Assembly: GCA_015522345.1 (NCBI GenBank)
Contig: WAML01000071.1
Coordinates: 1 to 11,053, forward strand
Direction of reading: 5' to 3'
DNA length: 11,053 bases
From: Desulfurococcales archaeon
Lineage (GTDB): Archaea > Thermoproteota > Thermoprotei_A > Sulfolobales > Desulfurococcaceae
Each line of letters begins with the position of its first letter. Within the stretch, counting starts at the first letter, position 1. Below, one piece after another: positions 1 to 7,144 of the stretch. The translations under genes and the position numbers were made by a program. The notes beneath the pieces are model-generated. The model had not been told where the DNA came from and searched no databases. It saw nothing but the letters and a program-made list of their open reading frames with translations.

Positions 1-52
1 ACATCTCCTAGGAAAACATTAGAGCTAATTAAATAGTTTAGATTAACACTAG

Positions 53-72
53 TATACTATAGTCATAGTATA
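53..72. repeat. Perfect 8-bp inverted repeat, 4-base spacer
   Basis: TATACTAT at 53-60 is the exact reverse complement of ATAGTATA at 65-72. Two further 8-bp palindromes overlap it (AGTATACT at 51-58 and ACTATAGT at 56-63). It lies beyond the protease terminator T-run, so it could be an operator for a gene to the left of the window. AT-rich dyads of this size also arise by chance; the role is unknown. Confidence 0.4.
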
Positions 73-97
73 GAATAGGGAATGTATAAATGTTTAT

Positions 98-106
98 ATA
101 AAAAAG
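98..106 (-). terminator. Probable T-run terminator of the protease gene
   Basis: The minus strand reads CTTTTTTATA across this stretch, about 45 bases after the protease TAG stop at 152-150. Archaeal RNA polymerase typically terminates on U-runs of five or more without a required hairpin, and no strong hairpin precedes this one. The same bases include a TTTATATA-like string that could instead be the TATA box of a gene further left. Confidence 0.5.
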
Positions 107-149
107 ATTTATTGATTTATTATTAAATAGTTCAAAACTTTTAACAATT

Positions 150-3100
150 CTATGGTATGATATGTACTGGTATAACTATTACTGCAGGTATCTCTGTAGC
201 ACTTCTAAGACCAGCTATTGTTAATCCTATTGAATACTGTGGATAGCCGTCGAGAATTATTAGTAGTAATGCATAAGATTCTTGTGTAGCAGAGACTTCT
301 AGAGTTATCGTATGTTTGTTTCCAAACCCTAGTCTAGGTTCTACTTGTACAATAGCGTCTCCAGATAACGTGTATACCGATACATAGGCATTGCTTAATG
401 CATAACTACCCCATATAGTTAGTTCAGCCGATCCTATGCCCGTACCACCTAGTTCTATTGTAAGCTCTTTTTCACTAACTCTAATTGGTCTTACAGTAAC
501 TCTTATTGGTTCTGGATAATACTTTTCTGCATCAATCAATGTGTTTCTAACAAGTACCCAGTAGATACCTGGAGATGGTATGGGCACGTATATTACTGCC
601 ATTCTAGGCGCTGGTCTATCGTAGTGGGTACCCCAGCCCGATCTATAGAGGAATAAAGTTAGTTTAGCAGCTCCTATGCCTCCATAGTATTCAATATCTG
701 GTTCACCAGCCAATGGATACGGCGAGTATTTTCCAGCAACTGCTAAATCTATATTGGTATTAACTCCTTTCCAATAGACAGTAACAATTAATCCAACTAT
801 ACTAGGATCTTCTACATCTATAGCGAAAGTCCTCCAATCGCCGCTTTCATAGCGCCATGTCCAGTCAAATTGTCCTTCTACTAAATAGTTCTCGTATAAC
901 TTACCTTCAGCCTCGCCCTTTAATTCAATAGCACTAGTGTCTTCATCGATCCTGGCTTTAACAACTACAGATACTGGTACAAGAACATCCTTTAGCCCGC
1001 CCTTAACTATAATGTATCCCTGGTAGACTCCAGGCTTAGCATTCTCAGGTACATTTACTGTTACAGGTACTTCTCCACTACCAGTCTCAGGTACTGTGAT
1101 CCAGTCCCATTGTACTCTCTTAGTCTTTAAAATCTCTAGTTTAAAGGGTACTAGAACCCAGCCGTTAATGTAGTAGTACGCGTTCCTATAGATTCTAATA
1201 TCTAGTAAGACGCTTTTTTCTACACCCTCAGGTATGCCTCCTATATATTCGCTAACTCTCCTCTCTATTTCGCTAATCTTGGCTAGTGGATAGCCGAAGG
1301 TTACGTGGAAGTTGTTTGCAGCTCTAATGTCGTAGTTTATTCTTGCTGTTTCACCCATGACAGCTACTCCATCACCATTAATATCTATCCAGTAGTGTAG
1401 GTCTACGCCAGCATATACCCATGGACCTAGGTAGAATGGAGCAGTGTATACGCCTTCTCTACCATATGGATCATAGACACTATACGGCATACTTGCTACA
1501 AACGTTACTAAATCGCTATCACTATATGCATCAGAACTTACTGGTATTAGTATATGGCTTATAGCGGGATATGATATATTGAGTACAATAGTGTCTTCAG
1601 TAACATTAACTATTAACTCGCTCAAAGGCACAGCTCCCGCAGGTGTATACGCTATAGCTTTGTCGAGATCCAGATATGGCAGTAAGCTTTCCCTCTCAAC
1701 ATCGAATGTTACTGGCTCTAGTTCATAGGATCCATTGCCTTCAATGTATAATGTAAGCTCTTTTGATTCGCCAGGGCTCATTACTCCAGTATATAATTGT
1801 GTATCCTCCACAGCAGCTAGATCGTATCCTAGAGTTTCTTCGTCCAAGAAGGGCTCTACATTATTGAATGTATCATAACTGTATACTCTTGGTAAACCAC
1901 CTTCTAAAACACTTTTAACGGCAGTGTATACGTCTACATGGCCTGAACCTTGTGTAAATGGATCATATCCTAGGTCTCTTGCAGCACTCTTCAATATCGT
2001 CTTAACTACGCCTGGCGATGGTTTTTCACCGAATTTGCTTATATAAGCTTGCAGTAGTAGAGCTACACTACCCGATGTCATTGGAGTAGCTTCACTAGTT
2101 CCACCAAATAAATCATAGGCATATACTCCATTTCCTAAACCAAAGTGCCATGGCGCTGGAGCCCACGCAAAACTACCTATATTTACAACATCCGGTTTAA
2201 CAGTACCTATATTAGTTGGTCCACGGTCACTCCAGCTAACTACTTCTCCACCGGGCCCAGGCAAGTATCCATACAGTACTCTATACTCAAATAACGTGCT
2301 TGCACCAACACTTATTACTAGACTTCCTGACCCAGGCATTGTAACTGTTCCATATCCTGGTCCACCATTACCTACTGCGTGTACTATAACTGTACCTGAT
2401 GTAGCAACTATATAGTCCTCTATAATACTCCATGGATCTAGGGCTGAGGCAAAGCCTATTATTGCTATATAGCTTATTCCCCAGCTATTACTTATTATGT
2501 GTACTTGGTGTTCGCCGGTATACGTCCAATTCCATGGAGTACCTACTGGCGTGAATCCTGCGAAGAAGAATTCTGCTGTAAAGGCGTTGAGTAGGTATCC
2601 TGGAGCAGAAGCTATTTTTGCTTCAGGAGCAATACCCTTTAACTTATACTCTCCATACCCTAAGTCATATGATACCCTGCCTCTACTCGCAATGACTCCA
2701 GCAACGCTTGTTCCATGGCCTAACCAGTCATATGCTATCGATACATAGTAGCCGCCTGGATCAAGTCCTGGAAGAATATAGGCTCCTGCTTCCCAGAATC
2801 TATCCCATCCATAGTATTCTACGGGACCAGTGAATATGCCAAGCCAATCATACATGTAGCCAGCTATAGCGCCAATACTGAAGTCATTAATACCATCTCC
2901 ATTAAAGTCTCTACTTATATCCTCTGATCCATAGTAAGCAGGTTTTTCATCTTCAAAACTAAAGTCCCTCCACGAAGGATCTATTGATAACGTAGTCATG
3001 CCGGTGGCATTCATACATTGTGCTATATAGTAGAAGGCTGTTGATAAATCAGCATATAATGTATCGTAATAGCCATCATCGTTTGTATCAGCTAGTATTA

Positions 3101-4106
3101 CGGGCACAGTATACCATAGTATCCCAGCTCCCCCATATTGTGCATAGACTGTTTGAACGGCTATACCGAATTTAAATACATTGTTATAGCTGTGTATATT
3201 TCCTACATAGAACCTCTGTAACGGATATAGTGTAAAACACGCTCCCTCAGGACCATAGGCAAACGCCCATCCATAGTAAGTAGATCCTATTTCCATAGAG
3301 AACCAGTCAAAGTACATAACTGGCTCTTCTATATTAATATACCCTTCTTCATCCTTTACAGCAGTTGTAAGAGTTAATACTAAACCTATTTCATCAGAGT
3401 CAAATATTAGTGGAAGACCATGTTCATCTCTAGCTATAGCTTCAGCTCCAAAATCACTCATACCAAAGTCTACGCCAGTATCTACAACAGCTACTTTAAT
3501 TCCTTTACCAGTTATATTATATTCCTCCCAAACCTTAGTGGCTCCAAGGACATCGACAGCTGCGTACAAGTCTAATTCCCTAGACTCGCTTCCTCTAGCA
3601 AGAAGTTTTTCATTAAGAAGCTGTGCTACAGGCGATCTTACAGCAACTACCTTGAATACATAAGGTAGTTTAGCAAGCTTCACTACATCTTCATAGGTAG
3701 CCCATGCCTCTATGTATGTAAAGCCAGGTAATTTCTTCCCGAATATAATTCCTTGAGTAAACTTAGCAATATACTCTGGATTAATATCTTTACTAGCAAC
3801 TATTGCTATTTTTACTTGGCCATCTCTAACTCTATACGACGTTATCTTAGGTACTCTATCCAAAGGCAATTCTACACTAAGGTTTAACCCTATTTTCTTC
3901 ATAAACTCCATAGAATAATAGTTTTCATCAAGCAATACTGGATCAACTTTATGCTTCCAGAACTCGTTATCCTCATTAATAGATGATGTAGGAGATGACG
4001 TTAATGGTAGTGGACTCAATATTATAGTCAATAATATGAATAATACTATTAGCTTATTCAAAGATCTAGACACAACAATCCCCCTATAATTACACTCTAT
4101 ATCCAT
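150..4106 (-). CDS. Secreted giant subtilisin-like serine protease (S8 family, STABLE-like)
   Basis: Endopeptidase of the subtilisin family, 1318 residues, exported and probably held at the S-layer. A signal peptide (hydrophobic core about 17-30) is followed by a propeptide-like region (about 88-160), then the catalytic domain: Asp209 in VAVVDTG, His464 in GHGTSVAG, oxyanion Asn580 in AVGNGG, Ser671 in GGTSEATP, ending near 735. The 254 residues between Asp209 and His464 form an unusually large insertion with two DxNxDGxxD calcium-type loops (340-348, 400-408) and the only cysteines outside the N-terminal C5 (C290, C364). The C-terminal half is beta-rich: another DxNxDG loop at 908-913, an Ig/NEW3-like segment about 1010-1050 and a PPC-like beta-sandwich about 1075-1205. 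No C-terminal anchor is visible. STABLE of Staphylothermus marinus is similar in size and binds the S-layer stalk; the next gene upstream encodes such a stalk. The start is ambiguous: ATG 4106 or GTG 4073. Confidence 0.93.
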   Translation of the reverse strand: MDIECNYRGIVVSRSLNKLIVLFILLTIILSPLPLTSSPTSSINEDNEFWKHKVDPVLLDENYYSMEFMKKIGLNLSVELPLDRVPKITSYRVRDGQVKIAIVASKDINPEYIAKFTQGIIFGKKLPGFTYIEAWATYEDVVKLAKLPYVFKVVAVRSPVAQLLNEKLLARGSESRELDLYAAVDVLGATKVWEEYNITGKGIKVAVVDTGVDFGMSDFGAEAIARDEHGLPLIFDSDEIGLVLTLTTAVKDEEGYINIEEPVMYFDWFSMEIGSTYYGWAFAYGPEGACFTLYPLQRFYVGNIHSYNNVFKFGIAVQTVYAQYGGAGILWYTVPVILADTNDDGYYDTLYADLSTAFYYIAQCMNATGMTTLSIDPSWRDFSFEDEKPAYYGSEDISRDFNGDGINDFSIGAIAGYMYDWLGIFTGPVEYYGWDRFWEAGAYILPGLDPGGYYVSIAYDWLGHGTSVAGVIASRGRVSYDLGYGEYKLKGIAPEAKIASAPGYLLNAFTAEFFFAGFTPVGTPWNWTYTGEHQVHIISNSWGISYIAIIGFASALDPWSIIEDYIVATSGTVIVHAVGNGGPGYGTVTMPGSGSLVISVGASTLFEYRVLYGYLPGPGGEVVSWSDRGPTNIGTVKPDVVNIGSFAWAPAPWHFGLGNGVYAYDLFGGTSEATPMTSGSVALLLQAYISKFGEKPSPGVVKTILKSAARDLGYDPFTQGSGHVDVYTAVKSVLEGGLPRVYSYDTFNNVEPFLDEETLGYDLAAVEDTQLYTGVMSPGESKELTLYIEGNGSYELEPVTFDVERESLLPYLDLDKAIAYTPAGAVPLSELIVNVTEDTIVLNISYPAISHILIPVSSDAYSDSDLVTFVASMPYSVYDPYGREGVYTAPFYLGPWVYAGVDLHYWIDINGDGVAVMGETARINYDIRAANNFHVTFGYPLAKISEIERRVSEYIGGIPEGVEKSVLLDIRIYRNAYYYINGWVLVPFKLEILKTKRVQWDWITVPETGSGEVPVTVNVPENAKPGVYQGYIIVKGGLKDVLVPVSVVVKARIDEDTSAIELKGEAEGKLYENYLVEGQFDWTWRYESGDWRTFAIDVEDPSIVGLIVTVYWKGVNTNIDLAVAGKYSPYPLAGEPDIEYYGGIGAAKLTLFLYRSGWGTHYDRPAPRMAVIYVPIPSPGIYWVLVRNTLIDAEKYYPEPIRVTVRPIRVSEKELTIELGGTGIGSAELTIWGSYALSNAYVSVYTLSGDAIVQVEPRLGFGNKHTITLEVSATQESYALLLIILDGYPQYSIGLTIAGLRSATEIPAVIVIPVHIIP
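4071..4085 (-). promoter_or_regulatory. Shine-Dalgarno-like AGGGGG and alternative GTG start inside the protease ORF
   Basis: On the minus strand AGGGGG (4085-4080) is followed, after six bases, by an in-frame GTG (4073-4071, codon 12). Starting there gives a canonical short n-region (SRSLNK) before the hydrophobic core. The upstream ATG at 4106 would be almost leaderless, given the TATA box at 4140-4133. Both starts yield a usable signal peptide, so the sequence alone does not decide. Confidence 0.5.
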
Positions 4107-4132
4107 TACACTAAATATTTTATGGAAGAAGG

Positions 4133-4140
4133 TTATATAA
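4133..4140 (-). promoter_or_regulatory. TATA box of the protease gene
   Basis: The minus strand reads TTATATAA at 4140-4133. With the usual 25-27 base spacing, transcription would start near 4110, only about four bases before ATG 4106 and about 37 bases before the alternative GTG. This gives the protease its own promoter, separate from the S-layer gene upstream. Confidence 0.6.
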
Positions 4141-4175
4141 TCTACGCTGAAGAACTAGGTATGCCCTTAGATATA

Positions 4176-4197
4176 TTTACTTAAGGGTTTACTTAAG
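4176..4197. repeat. Tandem decamer repeat upstream of the protease promoter
   Basis: TTTACTTAAG occurs at 4176-4185 and again at 4188-4197, start-to-start distance 12 bases, roughly one helical turn. Each copy contains the palindrome CTTAAG, and the second lies within ACTTAAGT (4191-4198). It sits 36 to 57 bases upstream of the protease TATA box and just after the S-layer terminator. An activator or repressor binding site is a plausible but unproven role. Confidence 0.45.
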
Positions 4198-4208
4198 TGA
4201 TAGAAGGA

Positions 4209-4223
4209 TTTTTATTAAAAAAG
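4209..4223 (-). terminator. T-rich terminator of the S-layer gene
   Basis: About 40 bases after the S-layer TAA stop, the minus strand reads CTTTTTTAATAAAAA. The six-T run at 4222-4217 is a typical archaeal termination signal. A smaller CTTTT lies closer to the stop. It would separate the S-layer message from the protease promoter. Confidence 0.55.
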
Positions 4224-4261
4224 TTTTGTATTTAATTATACTAACTAAAAGATACTTGTTG

Positions 4262-6952
4262 TTACTCCTTCTTACGTAGGAATTCAGCGTATCCTAGTAG
4301 TCCTAGGGCTATTAATAGTAGTATTAAGTTGGCTGCTCCAAATAGTGTTACATTGCTTCCTATGCCGCTGACAGTGTCTTTTACTCCAGCTATCTCGTCT
4401 TTTACAGTAGTCTTGACGTCGTCTCCAGTAGACTTAATTGTTCCTTCTAAGCCACTTACTTTACCACTTAAGTCGCTAACCAAAGTCTTTATGTCGGTTA
4501 CTATTGACTTTACATCATCTATTCCAGCTACTTTGCCCTTGATATCATCTAGTGTAGCTGCTAGAGCATCTAGTTTGTCTGATATACCGCTTAGTCCTCC
4601 TAGTGCACTCTTGATCTCATCAACTTTGGCTAGTAATGCCTCTGTATCAGCTTTTACACCATTCTTGATTAAGTCTTCTAAGGTATCTAGTTTAGCCATT
4701 ATGTCTCCTTTAGCTGTATTAATAACTGCTACTACATCACCGCTCTTAGTTACAATTAAGTCCTTGATCTCGGCTTGTCCATTCTTTAGTTCAGTTAGAG
4801 ATAGCTGGACGTCTCCTAGTATGGTCTTTACTTCTGCAACGCCGTCATTCACTTCTGTTATTATAGCCTCTAAGTCACTTAATTTAGTGTATAACTTAGT
4901 TACTATCTCATCTCCTTTCTTAATGACTATATTAACTATGGATTCATTAACATTGTCTAGCTTTAACTCAATATCGTCTCCTAACTGTGTTATCATTGTC
5001 TTTAAGTCGTTTATACCTAGTTTAACATCTCCTACTTCAGTAACTAGGTATGCGATGTTGCCCTGTATCACCAGTAATGCATCATTAATGTTTGCTAGTG
5101 TAGCCTGTATCTCTTCTAGTTTACTCATTATTACTTCAGTGTCAGGAGTTACACCAGTTACATTGAAGAATGCATAGTATGCTGGCTCATACTCTCCATC
5201 GTAGTCTACCGGATATAGTGCTACAACATGTAGTCCTGGAGTAAAGCCTGCGGCAATAAACGTTATCCTTATAGTACCGTTTATGTTTGGATATACTAGA
5301 GTTAGTTCATCACCTACTCCTAAGTACTTGTTGTCGATATCGACGAAGTATGGTTCACCAGCCATGAATCCTGTACCTAGTATTAATACTTCTCTTCCAT
5401 CGAGTGGGAACTCGCTTGGTATAACTTCTAGTTTTGGTAGTACAGTGAATATTGTTGATGCTATGAATGTTGTTCCATCAGCTCTTCTAGCCTCTATTAC
5501 TCTAACACCACCAGCTGCCTCAGGTACAGTTAATACTACGCTCCAAGTTGCGCCAGGTACTGTAAAGTTCTTTAACATCACATATACTCCAAGGTCGTTT
5601 ACTTCAAACCATATGGTTACATATTCTCCAACATAATCGTAGAAGTTATAGCCGTATAGTACAAATTGTGAACCTACTTGTCCAGAGTCTGGGTCTGCTA
5701 ATATTACTGGAATTACTACTACATTTACAGTAAAGTTGTACTCTACATTGTTGTTGTCGAAGATTCTTATTACGTACTTTCCTGATTTTAGATCAATGGG
5801 TATAGTTATTGTAGCATTAACTACGCTTCCTTCTTCGTCAAGACTTATTGGTGATGGCTCGATCGTTCTAGTGATACCATATGTAGCGTTCTCGATCTCT
5901 AGTGTAACGCTTCCCATGAACGGGAAGTTGTATAGTGTGATATTGTACTCTAGTCCTGTGTATAATGTAATAGTGGCGCTATAGTCTGTATTATGGTCTA
6001 CTAGTACGGCTGGGGTAAGTGGGTCTACGTCGGCGTATCTTGCAAGCCATACTTGTCTAGCGTTTTGTGTAAAGTCTTCTGTATATAGTATAGTACCGTC
6101 ATTGTTGGTAGCGTTAATTACTTGGACAGTTATTGTACCTGGTGCATCCGGTGACCTTAGTACTAGGTCTAGTGCTGGAAATGTTACTTCGAATCCTGTC
6201 CAGTTCCATCCATTACTTGTCCTTAGACTGGCTGTTACAAATGCCTTCGCTACTTGTCCATTCTGTGTAATGTTTACTTCTAGGTCTAGTGGTAAGGCAT
6301 AGCCTCTAACGTATAGTGGCTCATTGGGTACTACAGTATTGTCGCCGTTTTCAGCAAATGCGTCAAAGGATGGAGTAAATACTATAGAGTTAATTGATAC
6401 AGCTACGTCAGATGGTGGTATGTAGCCGCCTTCAGCTGTTTCTGGGTCAATGTCAGTTATCTTTAACCAATACTGTTTTCCTCCTTCAACCATGAATGGC
6501 ATGGTACCGTTAATCCAGTTGTTACCTACAACAAATGTGTAGACTCTCCCTTCTTGTGTAAATGGTGCGAATATTTTACCTAGAGTATACTCAACTCCGT
6601 CAATTACTACTCTATCACTATAGAACTCATATGTGTGTGTAGCTGTTGTATCAGTTACGTGGCTTACAAAGAACAATCCTACTATTACAGCATCTCTATC
6701 AGGATAAATAACGTCGTTACTTGGCGAAGGAGATATTACCAACCATATAGCAGTACCACTAATTGATACACCCTCTAGCTTTATATTTACAGAGTCTCCA
6801 GCAGGAGCATAGACAATGTCACTGGTGGTACCACCATAGTATATCCTTAGTCCGCCGCCGGGAGATACAGATATTGTAGCATATGCTGCTGGTACAGCTA
6901 TTATTGATAATACTAACATGATTATATAGAGTGTTCCAAGAGATTTATTCAT
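4262..6952 (-). CDS. S-layer stalk protein with coiled coil and C-terminal membrane anchor (tetrabrachion-like)
   Basis: Predicted structural protein of the cell surface lattice, 896 residues. A Sec signal peptide (hydrophobic 8-20) ends at a likely AYA cleavage site at 25. Residues 26-600 are beta-rich, with two IPT/TIG-like Ig domains near 413-505 and 506-600 (GSQFVLYGYNF and GREVLILGTGF motifs). Residues about 604-866 form a long coiled coil with Ile/Leu/Val at 3-4 spacing, for example 612, 615, 619, 622, 626, 629, 633, 636, 640, 643, 647, 650, with interruptions. A hydrophobic helix (about 870-889) and a terminal RKKE follow, so the stalk would rise from the membrane and carry the beta domains outward. 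The protein has no cysteine and about 13 N-glycosylation sequons. Known parallels are tetrabrachion of Staphylothermus and the stalk SlaB of Sulfolobales; sequence homology was not tested. The adjacent downstream subtilisin fits a stalk-bound protease. It has its own promoter and terminator. Confidence 0.85.
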   Translation of the reverse strand: MNKSLGTLYIIMLVLSIIAVPAAYATISVSPGGGLRIYYGGTTSDIVYAPAGDSVNIKLEGVSISGTAIWLVISPSPSNDVIYPDRDAVIVGLFFVSHVTDTTATHTYEFYSDRVVIDGVEYTLGKIFAPFTQEGRVYTFVVGNNWINGTMPFMVEGGKQYWLKITDIDPETAEGGYIPPSDVAVSINSIVFTPSFDAFAENGDNTVVPNEPLYVRGYALPLDLEVNITQNGQVAKAFVTASLRTSNGWNWTGFEVTFPALDLVLRSPDAPGTITVQVINATNNDGTILYTEDFTQNARQVWLARYADVDPLTPAVLVDHNTDYSATITLYTGLEYNITLYNFPFMGSVTLEIENATYGITRTIEPSPISLDEEGSVVNATITIPIDLKSGKYVIRIFDNNNVEYNFTVNVVVIPVILADPDSGQVGSQFVLYGYNFYDYVGEYVTIWFEVNDLGVYVMLKNFTVPGATWSVVLTVPEAAGGVRVIEARRADGTTFIASTIFTVLPKLEVIPSEFPLDGREVLILGTGFMAGEPYFVDIDNKYLGVGDELTLVYPNINGTIRITFIAAGFTPGLHVVALYPVDYDGEYEPAYYAFFNVTGVTPDTEVIMSKLEEIQATLANINDALLVIQGNIAYLVTEVGDVKLGINDLKTMITQLGDDIELKLDNVNESIVNIVIKKGDEIVTKLYTKLSDLEAIITEVNDGVAEVKTILGDVQLSLTELKNGQAEIKDLIVTKSGDVVAVINTAKGDIMAKLDTLEDLIKNGVKADTEALLAKVDEIKSALGGLSGISDKLDALAATLDDIKGKVAGIDDVKSIVTDIKTLVSDLSGKVSGLEGTIKSTGDDVKTTVKDEIAGVKDTVSGIGSNVTLFGAANLILLLIALGLLGYAEFLRKKE

Positions 6953-6960
6953 ATATCATA

Positions 6961-6964
6961 CACC
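6961..6964 (-). promoter_or_regulatory. Ribosome binding site of the S-layer gene
   Basis: GGTG at 6964-6961 on the minus strand, within AGGGTG, matches the core complementary to the 3' end of archaeal 16S rRNA. It lies eight bases before ATG 6952 and supports that start, which also gives a textbook signal peptide. Confidence 0.55.
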
Positions 6965-6996
6965 CTACACATACAATACCTTCTACATACATCAAC

Positions 6997-7032
6997 ATGG
7001 TATATAATGGTAAAGTATATAAGTTATACCAT
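6997..7032 (-). promoter_or_regulatory. S-layer promoter region: two TATA-like boxes framed by an inverted repeat
   Basis: Two TATA-like strings read on the minus strand: CTTATATAC at 7023-7015 and ATTATATACC at 7008-6999. They predict transcription starts near 6993 or 6978, with leaders of about 40 or 25 bases containing the GGTG site. ATGGTATA (6997-7004) and its exact reverse complement TATACCAT (7025-7032) frame both boxes with a 20-base spacer. The dyad could be a regulator site or simply result from repeated TATA-like sequence. Confidence 0.5.
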
Positions 7033-7053
7033 ATAACAAACGAAGAGTTATGA

Positions 7054-7080
7054 CCCCCCCTTCACCCGGGGTACAGGGGG
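7054..7080. repeat. GC-rich dyad element between the pilin operon and the S-layer promoter
   Basis: A run of seven C (7054-7060) and a run of five G (7076-7080) flank a CCCGGGG core (7065-7071). CCCCCT (7056-7061) pairs exactly with AGGGGG (7075-7080), and ACCC (7064-7067) with GGGT (7069-7072), all centred near 7068. In the surrounding AT-rich spacer this is strikingly GC-rich. It follows the operon's T-run terminator and precedes the S-layer TATA boxes by about 30-50 bases, so an upstream regulator site is more likely than a terminator. Function unknown. Confidence 0.5.
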
Positions 7081-7118
7081 TTAATCACGCTATATTTAAA
7101 GAATATTTGAAGAGTCCT

Positions 7119-7138
7119 AGTTTTTAAAAACAAAAACT
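7119..7138 (-). terminator. Terminator of the pilin-like operon
   Basis: Seven bases after the stop of the larger pilin-like gene the minus strand reads AGTTTTTGTTTTTAAAAACT. It has two T5 runs and can also form a weak 7-bp stem (AGTTTTT with AAAAACT). Double T-runs are a strong archaeal termination signal. Confidence 0.65.
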
Positions 7139-7144
7139 ATGTAC

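Larger units (their letters stand above)
1..149. other. Intergenic region downstream of the protease gene
   Basis: No gene can be supported in these 149 bases. They hold a minus-strand T-run that probably ends protease transcription and a perfect 8-bp inverted repeat (both listed separately). Near the edge the minus strand reads AGGAG directly followed by ATG at 4-2. The spacing is too short for a normal ribosome binding site, so a gene starting there cannot be claimed from this window. Confidence 0.6.

Noticed and set aside
91..106. TTTATATA on the plus strand as a promoter for a rightward gene
   Set aside because: Everything to the right for 4 kb is antisense to the protease gene; the bases are better explained as its T-run terminator.
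2497..2748. An 83-codon plus-strand open frame inside the protease
   Set aside because: It lies opposite the catalytic domain around His464, where the minus-strand protein is conserved; its composition is not protein-like.
4329..5177. A 282-codon plus-strand open frame opposite the coiled coil
   Set aside because: It is a Ser/Thr/Leu-rich shadow of the repetitive stalk coding region, has no domain, and no TATA box or ribosome binding site precedes it. The minus-strand protein is clearly real.
5283..6302. Three short plus-strand open frames (5283-5636, 5736-5984, 6102-6302)
   Set aside because: All are antisense shadows of the beta domains of the S-layer protein, with no initiation signals.
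7091..7100. TTTAAATATA on the minus strand as a further S-layer promoter
   Set aside because: It would start transcription near 7070, inside the GC-rich dyad, and closer TATA boxes with normal spacing to the ribosome binding site exist.
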